Of a stretch of 64,000 bases of DNA, positions 17,332 through 31,674 are shown piece by piece. A program made the translations under genes and the position numbers. Position 1 is the stretch's first letter. The number at the start of each line of letters is the position of its first letter. Source of the stretch: Streptomyces violaceorubidus (GTDB lineage Bacteria; Actinomycetota; Actinomycetes; Streptomycetales; Streptomycetaceae). The stretch spans positions 1-64,000 of the forward strand of contig NZ_JODM01000018.1 of NCBI RefSeq assembly GCF_000717995.1, written 5' to 3'. The notes under the pieces are model-generated. The model saw only the letters and a program-made list of their open reading frames with translations, had not been told where the DNA came from and ran no database searches.

Positions 17332-19707
17332 TCAGCCCGGCACGGCCAGCAACGTGCCGCCCTCGCCGGGGCGCACGGTCCACGGCCCCCGGTCCAGGTC
17401 CACCTCCACCGACGCGCCGTCCCACGAAACGCGCACCTCACCCGTGCCCTCACCGCGTCCGCGCAACCGCGCCCCGGTCAGGCGCCGCCCGTCGTCCCAG
17501 GCCAGGTCGACCACGACACCCGGCCGTGCCACCAGTCCCCGCAGCCGCCCGGCGGGCCAGTCGGACGGCAGCGCCGGCAGCAGGTCGACCGTGCCGGTGT
17601 GGCTCTGCAGCACGCACTCCGCGATCGCCGCCGTGAACCCGAAGTTGCCGTCGATCTGGAACGGCGGGTGGGCCGACAGGCGGTTGGGGTAGAGGCCCCC
17701 GTGCTCTCCCACGGCCCCCGGGTCCACCTCGCGCAGCGCCAGATCGATCAGCGCGGGCAGCCGCCCGGTGTGGCGCAGCCGTGCGCGCAGCGCGACTTTC
17801 CAGGCGAGCGACCAGCCCGTGGAGTCGTCGCCGCGCACGTCCAGGGTGCGGGCCACCGCGGCGGCCGACTCCGGTCGTATCCCCGGCCCGGGGAACGCCT
17901 CGTAGAGCGGTGACAGATGACGGTGGGCCGGCTCCGCCATGACGTGCGGTCCGCGCCATTCACGGATCGTCCCGTCCTCGTCGGTCTCCGGGTGCGGCAG
18001 GCGGGGCAGGGCGGACCGGGCCGCCTCGGCCACGGGGTCAAAGGGTCGTCCCGTGTCCCGGGCGAGGGCGACGACCGAGGTGAGCACGTCGCGGGCGATG
18101 CCGACGTCGATCGCGGAGCTGACGTCGACCGCCATGGGGCCGGCCGCGGTGCTGAACCGGTTCTCCGGCGACGACGAGGGGGACAGGCCGAGCGTGCCGT
18201 CGGGCAGTTCCACCAGCCAGTCGAGGAGGAAGCGCGCCGCGCCCCGGACGATGGGCCAGGCGCGGTCCCGGGCGAACGGCAGGCCGGCGCCGAAGGCCAC
18301 GTGGTCGACCAGGTGCCGGCACAGCCAGCCCCCCGCCAGCGGCCAGAACGCCCAGGCGGGGTCGGCCTCCCCCCGGCCCACCGGGGAGGTGTACGCCCAT
18401 ACGTCGGTGTTGTGGTGCGCGCACCAGCCGTCGGCGTCGTACAGCCGCCGCGCGGTCTTGGCGCCCCGGACGCTCACCGCCTCGACCAGGTCGAACAGGG
18501 GTGGCAGGCATTCGGGCAGGTCGGTGACGTCGGCCGGCCAGTAGTTCATCTGGGTGTTGATGTTGACGGTGTAGTTCGCACTCCACGCAGGGCGCATCGA
18601 GTCGTTCCACAGGCCCTGGAGCGTGGCCGGTGTCCCGCCGGCCCGCGACGCGCTGATCAGCAGGTAGCGGCCGTAGTGGAAGAGGAACGCGAGCTGCCGC
18701 CCCCGCTCGTCGGGGACGTCCCACTCCAGCTCCACCCGCTCGTACAGGCGCGCGTGGTCCGCGCGCTGCCGCTCGCGCAGTGCGGCGGCGCCCCGCTCCA
18801 CGGCCGCGTCGAGGTCCCGGCGGGCCGCCTCCAGGGCGTCGCGTTCGTCACCGCGCGGTGCGGCGCCGAGCGCGGTGAAGGTGGTGCCGGTGGTCAGCAC
18901 GATCTCGGCGTGCCGCACACCCCGGGCCGCCAGCAGGGCGCCGCCGCCCCGGGTGCCGGGCGCCGCCGCCTCGCCCGCGGGGACGTCCTGCCCGTCGTGC
19001 GACCAGTGCACGGCCATCGCGCCCCGCAGGCTGACCGCGTCGTCGTCGTACACCGGCGAGGGCGCGTCGGGTTCGTGCGGGGGTGCGACGTCGGTGGGCA
19101 TCCGGGTGGTGAGCCAGGCGCCGCGCCCGTCCGCACCGTGGCCCAGGATCCGCAGCGGGGAGTCGAGGCCGAGGGTGAGGTCGAGGCCCGGGCCCTGGGG
19201 TACGTCGATGGTCATCAGCAGGGCCCGGTCGGGGTGCGAGACCACCGTGCGCCGTACCACCGTCGCCCCGCCCGCCGTGTAGCTCACGACGTGCTCGGCG
19301 GTGCGCAGGTCGAGCCGGCGGGAGTATCCGGTGACGGGGCCCGGCGGATGGGCGACGCCGACCGTCAGCCGGCCGAACGGCAGGTAGGCCTGGGTCCAGC
19401 GTTCCTGGAGCCTGCGGACCGCCCGGTCGGCGGCGGCGTGGTCGCCCCCGGCGAGCGCCCGGCGGGCCTCGGCGACGGCCTCGCGTGCCGTCGCGGCCCC
19501 GACCCGGCCGTGGGCGAACTCGCTCGCGGGCGAACCCGACCACGCCGTGCCGTCGTTGAGCCGCACCCGCTCGCGCTCCACACCGCCGTCCGGCATCGCG
19601 CCGATCCGGCCGTTGCCGAGCGGCAGCGCCTCCAGCCAGTGGCCGGCCGGGCGGGCGAAGGAGAGCCGGTGGGGGGTCTGCGTGGGACCGTGGGGACGGG
19701 TCGGCAC
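17332..19707 (-). CDS. GH95-family alpha-L-fucosidase (or alpha-L-galactosidase)
   Basis: This 791-residue enzyme shows the GH95 layout: an N-terminal beta domain (RLSFARPAGHWLEALPLGNG), a linker, an (alpha/alpha)6 catalytic domain and a C-terminal beta domain. Characteristic motifs are NYTVNINTQMNYWPADVTDL (near residue 384), which carries the asparagines that activate water, and DGNFGFTAAIAECVLQSH (near 686) with the catalytic aspartate. GH95 enzymes cleave alpha-1,2-L-fucose by inversion, and some act on alpha-L-galactose. There is no signal peptide, so it acts intracellularly. The GTG start has AGGAGG four bases upstream. It precedes the LacI gene by 79 bases on the same strand. Confidence 0.85.
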   Translation of the reverse strand: MPTRPHGPTQTPHRLSFARPAGHWLEALPLGNGRIGAMPDGGVERERVRLNDGTAWSGSPASEFAHGRVGAATAREAVAEARRALAGGDHAAADRAVRRLQERWTQAYLPFGRLTVGVAHPPGPVTGYSRRLDLRTAEHVVSYTAGGATVVRRTVVSHPDRALLMTIDVPQGPGLDLTLGLDSPLRILGHGADGRGAWLTTRMPTDVAPPHEPDAPSPVYDDDAVSLRGAMAVHWSHDGQDVPAGEAAAPGTRGGGALLAARGVRHAEIVLTTGTTFTALGAAPRGDERDALEAARRDLDAAVERGAAALRERQRADHARLYERVELEWDVPDERGRQLAFLFHYGRYLLISASRAGGTPATLQGLWNDSMRPAWSANYTVNINTQMNYWPADVTDLPECLPPLFDLVEAVSVRGAKTARRLYDADGWCAHHNTDVWAYTSPVGRGEADPAWAFWPLAGGWLCRHLVDHVAFGAGLPFARDRAWPIVRGAARFLLDWLVELPDGTLGLSPSSSPENRFSTAAGPMAVDVSSAIDVGIARDVLTSVVALARDTGRPFDPVAEAARSALPRLPHPETDEDGTIREWRGPHVMAEPAHRHLSPLYEAFPGPGIRPESAAAVARTLDVRGDDSTGWSLAWKVALRARLRHTGRLPALIDLALREVDPGAVGEHGGLYPNRLSAHPPFQIDGNFGFTAAIAECVLQSHTGTVDLLPALPSDWPAGRLRGLVARPGVVVDLAWDDGRRLTGARLRGRGEGTGEVRVSWDGASVEVDLDRGPWTVRPGEGGTLLAVPG

Positions 19708-19813
19708 GATGCCTCCTGGGGGACGGGCGGGGACTGGCTACACTGACGCGCCTGACTTTGACCAGACATTAGGGCAACGTCGGTTCCGTGAGTCGGCCGG
19801 GACGACATGGGCC

Positions 19814-19826
19814 CGTTTCCGAAACG
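19814..19826. promoter_or_regulatory. Candidate LacI operator upstream of GH110
   Basis: CGTTTC-C-GAAACG is a perfect 6-bp inverted repeat around one central base, 20 bases before the GH110 start codon and in the divergent promoter region of GH95. Its form resembles LacI-family operators. A TTGACC box lies upstream near 19756. Confidence 0.5.
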
Positions 19827-19846
19827 CTTCCCAACGAGGAGTACGT

Positions 19847-21595
19847 GTGGCGCTGCGCACCACGGTCGACGTCACGGAGTTCGGCGCGGACCCCGGGGGC
19901 ACCCGGGACAGCGCCGCGGCGGTCGCCGAGGCCCTGCGCACGGCCTGTGCCGTGCCGCACCCGGTGACCGTGCGGTTCCCGCCGGGCCGGTACCACCTGT
20001 ATCCGGAGCGGGCCGAACGCCGTGAACTGTACGTCTCCAACACCGTGGGCGCCGACCGGCGGTACCTGTCCAAGACCGTCGCGCTGCTCGTGGAGAACGC
20101 CCGCGACCTGGTGGTCGACGGCCGGGGCGCGGCCTTCGTGCTGCACGGCGCGCAGACGGCGTTCGCGGCGATCGACTCGGCCGACGTCCGGTTCGAGGGG
20201 TTCTCCTTCGACTACGTCTCGCCCCGGGTCGTCGACGCCACGGTGGCGGACGCCGGCACGGACGGGGTCGCGGCCTGGCGGGAGCTGGCCCTGCCCGCGG
20301 ACACCCGCTTCCGGATCGACGGCACCACCGTCACCTGGCTCGGCGAGGCACGCCCCGGGGACGGCGAGCCGTACTGGAGCGGCACGGACGCGATGGAGTA
20401 CACGCAGGTCCACGATCCGGCGGCCCGGCGCACATGGCGGGACCGCAACCCCCTGTTCGACGACGTGGCCGCGGTCCGCGAACTCCCGGGCCGGCGCCTG
20501 CGCCTGACCTACCGCCACGCCGAGGCTCCCCGCGACGTCGGGCTCGTCTACCAGATGCGCACCACGGTGCGCGACCACCCGGGCGCGTTCGTGTGCGGCA
20601 GTGAGCGGGTGGAGGTCCGCGACATCTCGGCGCACTATCTGCACGGATTCGGTCTCGTGGGGCAGATGAGCAGGGACCTGACCGTGCGTGACGTCCGGTT
20701 CCGCGCCGACCCGGCCACCGGTCGCACGTCGGCCGGCTTCGCCGACTTCATCAACCTGTCGTCGATGGCCGGACACGTACGGATCGCCGACTGCGTCTTC
20801 GACGGGCCGCACGACGACCCGGTCAACGTCCACGGCACCTACCTGGTCCTGGCCGACCGGGTCGCGGACGACGTGGTGACGCTGGCCTACCGGCACCCGG
20901 AGACCGCCGGTTTCCCCGCGTTCCGGGCCGGGGACACGATCGAGTTCACCGCTCGCGCCACCCTGGACGGCGCGGCCGGCCACACCGCGTGCGTCACCGC
21001 CGTCGACGGCCCCCACGACCGGGGCGACGCGGACGACCGTCGCCTGATGACCGTGAGCCTGGACCGTCCGCTGCCGTCCGACGTCATGCCGGAGCACTGG
21101 GTCGCCGAGAACGTCACCGCCACGGCGTCGGTCGCCGTCGTGGGCAACCACTTCGTCAACGTGCCCACGCGCGGTGTCCTGGTGACCACCCGGCAGCCGG
21201 TCGTCATCGAGAACAACGTCTTCGACAGCGTGACCATGGCCGGCGTCTACGTCTCCGCGGACGCCGAGGAGTGGTACGAGTCCGGGCCGGTCGCCGACCT
21301 GACGATCCGGGACAACACCTTCCTGCGTCCGGCCACGCCCGCGGTCCTCCTCGCGCCGACGAGCACCGTCCTCGACCCCGCTCACCCGGTGCACCGCAAC
21401 GTGCGCGTCAGCGGCAACGAGTTCATGGACGCCCAGGCCCCGGTCGTCCGCGCCCGCTCCGTCGGCGGACTCGCCGTCACCGGCAACCGCCTGACGGGGA
21501 CGGCCGCCGGGGCTTTCCCCGAGGCCGCCCTCGTGGCCGCCGAGGGCTGCTCGGACGTGGTGGTGGAAGGGACCTGCGGGGTCCTCGGGCCGTGA
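19847..21595 (+). CDS. GH110-family alpha-1,3-galactosidase
   Basis: This 582-residue right-handed parallel beta-helix protein matches family GH110. It begins TTVDVTEFGADPGGTRDSAAA, and in its second half carries ARRTWRDRNP, DPVNVHGTYL, and a run of helix coils including RGVLVTTRQPVVIENNVF and EEWYESGPVADLTIRDN. GH110 was founded on blood-group-B alpha-1,3-galactosidases from Streptomyces griseoplanus and Bacteroides fragilis. Subfamily A needs the fucosylated B antigen, whereas subfamily B also cuts linear Gal-alpha-1,3-Gal; I cannot tell which applies. There is no signal peptide, so it is cytoplasmic. The GTG at 19847 has GAGGAG upstream; the frame is open further 5' only by chance. Confidence 0.8.
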   Translation: MALRTTVDVTEFGADPGGTRDSAAAVAEALRTACAVPHPVTVRFPPGRYHLYPERAERRELYVSNTVGADRRYLSKTVALLVENARDLVVDGRGAAFVLHGAQTAFAAIDSADVRFEGFSFDYVSPRVVDATVADAGTDGVAAWRELALPADTRFRIDGTTVTWLGEARPGDGEPYWSGTDAMEYTQVHDPAARRTWRDRNPLFDDVAAVRELPGRRLRLTYRHAEAPRDVGLVYQMRTTVRDHPGAFVCGSERVEVRDISAHYLHGFGLVGQMSRDLTVRDVRFRADPATGRTSAGFADFINLSSMAGHVRIADCVFDGPHDDPVNVHGTYLVLADRVADDVVTLAYRHPETAGFPAFRAGDTIEFTARATLDGAAGHTACVTAVDGPHDRGDADDRRLMTVSLDRPLPSDVMPEHWVAENVTATASVAVVGNHFVNVPTRGVLVTTRQPVVIENNVFDSVTMAGVYVSADAEEWYESGPVADLTIRDNTFLRPATPAVLLAPTSTVLDPAHPVHRNVRVSGNEFMDAQAPVVRARSVGGLAVTGNRLTGTAAGAFPEAALVAAEGCSDVVVEGTCGVLGP

Positions 21596-21885
21596 GGGGG
21601 AGGGCTGCCGACCACCGGCGAACGGGACGCGGGCCACCGGACGGCCGGACATGTGTGACACGGAGCCTTGACACCCGACCGCACGGGAGCACACACTTCC
21701 CACCAATTAACAACATCCCCCAAGGGGTGTTCAGACGGCTCACCACTGCGCCGGCCCACGACTGCGCGGCCCGCCCCCCCGGCGGTTGTGCCGCACCGGG
21801 CCCGCCGCCGCTCCCCCGAGGCGACCGCACACCCGGCGGGCGCCGAGTACACCGCGCCCCGCCCGCACAGAAGGCCCCGCTCCTG
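21596..21885 (+). promoter_or_regulatory. Intergenic region with possible promoter for GH38-GH2
   Basis: TTGACA (21668-21673) is followed after 18 bases by CACACT, a plausible sigma-A-type promoter about 190 bases upstream of the GH38 start. A lower-GC patch and a near-palindrome around the CCCC-CAA-GGGG at 21717 follow, which could fold in the mRNA leader. No coding sequence is evident. Confidence 0.4.
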
Positions 21886-27641
<5,756 letters not shown>

Positions 27642-28125
27642 CGGTCACGGCGCCCGGGGCCGACGGCGCGCGACGGGGGCGGGGCCGAGTCCGCGGTCTG
27701 CTGGCGGACTACGGGGTGGCGATCGCTCGGCGCTCTCACCGCTGTGCTCGCCGCGGCCGAGGCGGCGGGCCGGGGAGGGGCCTGGGAGGGGCCCATCCGG
27801 TGCGCCGCTCCCGGTGTGGCGGTACCTATCGTGCGAAAGGTTCACAAGTCGCCTACATTCCTCACAAGTAGACAACGTCGACGCCAGCTCGCGGCCTGCC
27901 GATTCCCAGGAGTCCCGCGCGCCGTCCACCTCGGTAGGTCGCCGTGCGGGACTGACCTCCGTCTCCGTGCGGGACTTCCCGCCGAGCGGCGCGGTGGCAC
28001 ACGTTTGGCCCCAGCGGCTCGGGACGTGCCTGGCGTCGAGGCCGTCGTGCCGCACGATGCGACGCCGCTGGACACGATCAGCGGGGTCACGAGTCGGCGC
28101 CCGACCCACGGCTTCGAGGAGTGCA
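27642..28125 (+). promoter_or_regulatory. Gene-less region upstream of the anchored tannase, with a 20-bp-phased direct repeat
   Basis: No gene is evident in this 484-base stretch. TCACAAGT occurs at 27842-27849 and again at 27862-27869, exactly 20 bases (about two helical turns) apart, in a locally AT-richer patch 260 bases before the esterase start. This is the spacing expected of a dimeric activator site. Nothing else stands out. Confidence 0.35.
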
Positions 28126-29973
28126 ATGCGAATATCGGCCTTCGCCTTCACCGGGGCGCTCGCGCTCTCGGTCGCGGCACCTTTCCCGGCCGGCGCGGCT
28201 TCGGCCGCTCCTGCCTCGCTCCCCCTGGGCGGCGGACCCTCCAGCGGGTGCGCCACCCCGTCCGTGACCGCACCGCCCGGCACCGAGGTGGAGTCCATCA
28301 AGGGGGTGCGACGAGCGGGCGGCACCGTCACCTTCCCCGCGGTGGCGCCCCAGCCGGCCCCGCCCCCGGCCACCGGGGTTCCGGCGTACTGCGAGGTGAC
28401 CGTCACCCTCGCTCACCCCGGCGCCGGCGACCACGCGCACATCAGGATCTGGCTGCCGGAGACCGGCTGGACCGGGCGCTTCCAGGCGATCGGAGGCAGC
28501 GCCTACGCGGCGGGCGACTTCGGCCCCGGGCTCGCCAACGCCGTCAAGGCGGGATACGCGGCGGCAACGACCGACGCGGGTGTCACCCCGGCGTACCTCG
28601 ACGTCGGCTGGGCGCTCACCTCCGACGGAGGGATCAACACGCCCCTGCTCGAGAACTTCGCCGACCGGTCGCAGCACGAGATGGCCCTGGTCGGCAAGGA
28701 GGTCACCGCCGCCTTCTACGGTCGCCGGGCCGACTACAGCTACTGGAACGGCTGTTCCACCGGCGGCCGCCAGGGGTACATGGAGGCACAGCGCCACCCC
28801 GACGACTTCGACGGCATCCTCGCCAACGCCCCCGCCATCAACTGGGACCGGTACGTGCCGGCGACACTCTGGCCGCAGGTGGTGATGAACGAGGAGCGCG
28901 ACTTCCCCGCTCCCTGCGTGCTCGACGCCTTCACCCAGGCGGCCGTCAAGGCCTGCGACCCGCGCGACGGCGCAACCGACGGTCTCCTCGCCGAACCCGC
29001 CGCCTGCACGTTCGACCCGCGCAGACTCGTCGGCAAGACCGTGGAGTGCGAGGGGAGAAAGGTGACCGTCTCGGCCGCCGACGCCGAAGTCGTCCGCAGG
29101 ATCTGGGACGGGCCCACCACCCCCTCGGGCGAGAAGCTGTGGTACGGCGTGCCGGTCGGAGCCGCCCTCGACGCCCTGGCGGGCACCAAGGCCAACGCGG
29201 ACGGCTCCCGGTCCGGCGTGCCCTTCCCCGTCCCTGCCGTGTGGGTCTCGACCTTCCTGGAACGCGACCCGGCGTTCGACCCCTCGACCCTCACCTACGC
29301 GCGGTTCGCCCAACTGTTCGAGCAGTCGAGTGCCGAGTACCACCGCGTCATCGGCACCGACGACCCGGACCTGGCGGGCTTCCGCGCGGCCGGCGGCAAG
29401 CTGCTGACCTTCCACGGCCTCGCCGACCAGCTCATTCCCGTCCAGGGCACGGTCGACTACCGCGAGCGGGTACAGGAACTCATGGGCGGCGCCGACGAGG
29501 TGGACTCCTTCTACCGGTTGTTCCTGGCACCCGGCGTCGACCACTGCGCAGGCGGCGGCACCGGCCTCGTCCCGACCGACCCGCTGGCGTCGCTCACCGA
29601 CTGGGTAGAGAAGGGCAAGGCACCCGACACCCTGCCCGCTGCCGTCACGGACGCCGCCGGCAAGAAGACACCCCGCGCCCTGTGCCGCTACCCGCTGATC
29701 ACCACCGGCTCGGGCCGGGACACCGGGAACGCGGCCGACGGCCACCACTGCGCGCCGGCATCGAAAGCCGCCCTCTCTCCCCTGAGCGCTCCCACAGCGG
29801 ACTCCGACGGCAGCGTCACCAGCGACGACGGCACGCACGCCGACCGCCCCGAACTGGCCGCCACCGGAGAGCGCACGACATCCCTGCTCCTGGCAGCCGC
29901 GGCGGCCGTCCTCCTCGGCCTCGGCCTCGTCACACGCGCTACGGGCCGCTCCGTACGCAACCGACGCCGCTGA
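28126..29973 (+). CDS. Cell-wall-anchored tannase/feruloyl esterase (LAXTG sortase substrate)
   Basis: This 615-residue secreted hydrolase has a signal peptide (residues 1-24, ending GAASA) and a tannase/feruloyl-esterase domain. The nucleophile motif is YWNGCSTGGRQGY (Ser near residue 210), and LLTFHGLADQLIPVQGTVDY and LAPGVDHC provide the Asp and His regions. The C-terminus is a textbook class E sortase signal: LAATG (from residue 578), a hydrophobic stretch, and a tail RSVRNRRR. It should therefore be covalently attached to the cell wall. GAGGAG precedes the ATG. The paralogue at 45377-46996 lacks the anchor. Likely substrates are feruloyl or galloyl esters of plant material. Confidence 0.9.
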   Translation: MRISAFAFTGALALSVAAPFPAGAASAAPASLPLGGGPSSGCATPSVTAPPGTEVESIKGVRRAGGTVTFPAVAPQPAPPPATGVPAYCEVTVTLAHPGAGDHAHIRIWLPETGWTGRFQAIGGSAYAAGDFGPGLANAVKAGYAAATTDAGVTPAYLDVGWALTSDGGINTPLLENFADRSQHEMALVGKEVTAAFYGRRADYSYWNGCSTGGRQGYMEAQRHPDDFDGILANAPAINWDRYVPATLWPQVVMNEERDFPAPCVLDAFTQAAVKACDPRDGATDGLLAEPAACTFDPRRLVGKTVECEGRKVTVSAADAEVVRRIWDGPTTPSGEKLWYGVPVGAALDALAGTKANADGSRSGVPFPVPAVWVSTFLERDPAFDPSTLTYARFAQLFEQSSAEYHRVIGTDDPDLAGFRAAGGKLLTFHGLADQLIPVQGTVDYRERVQELMGGADEVDSFYRLFLAPGVDHCAGGGTGLVPTDPLASLTDWVEKGKAPDTLPAAVTDAAGKKTPRALCRYPLITTGSGRDTGNAADGHHCAPASKAALSPLSAPTADSDGSVTSDDGTHADRPELAATGERTTSLLLAAAAAVLLGLGLVTRATGRSVRNRRR

Positions 29974-29981
29974 CGTCCATG

Positions 29982-30011
29982 AGCGCCGAGGGCCCCAGGG
30001 CTCTCGGCGCT
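29982..30011 (+). terminator. Terminator after the anchored esterase
   Basis: AGCGCCGAGGGCCC pairs with GGGCTCTCGGCGCT (one G-U pair) directly after the stop codon, forming a 13-14 bp stem with a tight loop. Confidence 0.75.
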
Positions 30012-30113
30012 GTGCCGCCGGCCAACAGGCGCTTGTGCACCATCGGTCCATAAGGTGCCGACGGCCTCGAAATTGGCGTGCGGTCGGCTCAGGCGGAGTG
30101 ATAGCCAAGCGAT

Positions 30114-30875
30114 GTGACAGAGAGCCTTGAGTTTTCCGCCCTGCTGCGACTGATCGACGAGCGGTCGGCCGCGTTCCGGAGTGCGGTCGCCGCCGCGCCC
30201 GGCCTGGACGCGCCGGTGCCGTCCTGCCTCGCGTGGACGTTGTTCGACCTGGTGCGGCACCTGGGTACGGGCCAGCGCTGGTGGGCCGCGATCGTCGCCG
30301 CGGGCCCCGCCGAGGCTCCGCCGGCCAAGGAGACCGCAGAGGCGCCGCGCGAGCTCGAGGCGCTGCTGACCTGGTACACCGAGTCGAACGAGCTGCTGCT
30401 GAGCGCGCTGCGCGAGGCCGGCCCGGAGCGCGAGTGCTGGACGTGGTGGGCCGCCGGCGTGTCACCGGCGAACGCCTGGGGCGTCGCCCGGCGCCGGGTG
30501 CACGAGCTGCTGGTGCACACCTACGACGCCCAGCTCGCCGCAGGCTCCGTGCAGCCGATGCCGGTGGACGTCGCGATCGACGGCGTGGCCGAGTTCCTCG
30601 ACACCTGCAACTCCACTCCGGCGGCCTGGCCGCACGAGGCCGCCACCATCCACTACCACGCCACCGAGGGCCGCTCCTGGCTCCTCACGCTGGACGGCAC
30701 CGGTGCCTGGCCCGCACCCCTCCCGGACGACGCCGCGCCGGCCTCCGCTTCCGCGACAGGCACGGCCGAGCAGCTGCTCCTCTTCGTCTGGGGCCGCCGC
30801 ACGCTGAGCGAGCTGAAGATCGACGGCGACCAGCAGGTGTTCGAGCGGCTGATCGCCTGGGAGCCCGAGGAGTAG
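30114..30875 (+). CDS. Maleylpyruvate isomerase-type mycothiol-dependent protein
   Basis: This 253-residue protein has the DinB-like four-helix fold of the mycothiol-dependent maleylpyruvate isomerase family. CLAWTLFDLVRHLGTGQRWW carries the first metal-binding histidine, and ARRRVHELLVHTYDAQLAAG carries the second histidine pair. The C-terminal domain (RSWLLTLDGTGAW to LFVWGRRTLSELKI) is the sterol-carrier-like part. Many actinobacterial members of this family have unknown substrates. The start is GTG, with a poor ribosome binding site. The gene appears monocistronic. Confidence 0.75.
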   Translation: MTESLEFSALLRLIDERSAAFRSAVAAAPGLDAPVPSCLAWTLFDLVRHLGTGQRWWAAIVAAGPAEAPPAKETAEAPRELEALLTWYTESNELLLSALREAGPERECWTWWAAGVSPANAWGVARRRVHELLVHTYDAQLAAGSVQPMPVDVAIDGVAEFLDTCNSTPAAWPHEAATIHYHATEGRSWLLTLDGTGAWPAPLPDDAAPASASATGTAEQLLLFVWGRRTLSELKIDGDQQVFERLIAWEPEE

Positions 30876-30979
30876 CCCCTCGGCACCGCCTGTGCGGCCG
30901 GTCGTGACGGCCGGCCGTGGCTGCCGGCCCCGGGGTTAGGGTCGAGGCTGATCATTGTCACTGAAGAGGGGGTCCGAGA

Positions 30980-31522
30980 GTGAGCGGGATAGTGGCGGCA
31001 GTCAGCAGCAATGGCACGTACTCCTTCACCAAGCCGAACCGGGACAGCATCACGCTGCTCGCCGGGCTCGGTGTGGAGGGCGACGTGCACGCGGGCGTGA
31101 CGGTCAAGCACCGCTCGCGCGTCGCGCAGGACCCCACCCAGCCGAACCTGCGCCAGGTCCACCTCATCCATGAAGAGCTGTTCGCCGAGGTCGGCGCAGA
31201 CGGGTTCGAGGTGACCCCCGGTGACCTCGGCGAGAACATCACCACCCGCGGCATCGATCTGCTCGGCCTGCCGGTCGGCACACTGCTGCGCATCGGCGAC
31301 GACGCGGTGCTGGAGGTGACCGGCCTGCGCAATCCCTGCCTGCAGATCGACAACTTCCAGGACGGGCTGCTCAAGAAGGTCGTCGGCCGCGACGAGAGCG
31401 GGAACGTCGTACGCAAGGCCGGAATCATGACGATCGTGAAGAGCGGCGGCGCGGTGCGCCCGGGCGACACGATCACGGCGGAGCTTCCCAGCGGACCGCA
31501 CCGGCCCCTGGAGCGGGTCTGA
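30980..31522 (+). CDS. MOSC domain protein
   Basis: This 180-residue protein is a stand-alone MOSC (molybdenum cofactor sulfurase C-terminal) domain. It shows VEGDVHAG near residue 37, PGDLGENITTRGIDLLGLPVGTLL in the middle, and the conserved cysteine in EVTGLRNPCLQID. Relatives such as YiiM transfer sulfur or use a molybdenum cofactor to reduce N-hydroxylated compounds. The GTG start has GAGGGGG upstream. A molybdopterin oxidoreductase is encoded elsewhere in this window (50199-50918), but the two are not adjacent. Confidence 0.85.
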   Translation: MSGIVAAVSSNGTYSFTKPNRDSITLLAGLGVEGDVHAGVTVKHRSRVAQDPTQPNLRQVHLIHEELFAEVGADGFEVTPGDLGENITTRGIDLLGLPVGTLLRIGDDAVLEVTGLRNPCLQIDNFQDGLLKKVVGRDESGNVVRKAGIMTIVKSGGAVRPGDTITAELPSGPHRPLERV

Positions 31523-31523
31523 C

Positions 31524-31548
31524 GGCTCGCCTCTCCTGGGCGCGAGCC
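31524..31548. terminator. Bidirectional hairpin between MOSC gene and secY
   Basis: GGCTCGC and its perfect complement flank an 11-base loop directly after the MOSC stop codon, between convergent genes. Confidence 0.45.
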
Positions 31549-31674
31549 CCGTCCGCCTCTGCGTACGCGGCCCGCGCAAGACCACGGTCTACCTGCTCCA
31601 GTCGCTGGTGAACGCGGCCACGATCGCCTCCGACATCGGGCCGCGGTGGCGCGGCCGGGCTCGGGCGCGCGGGT

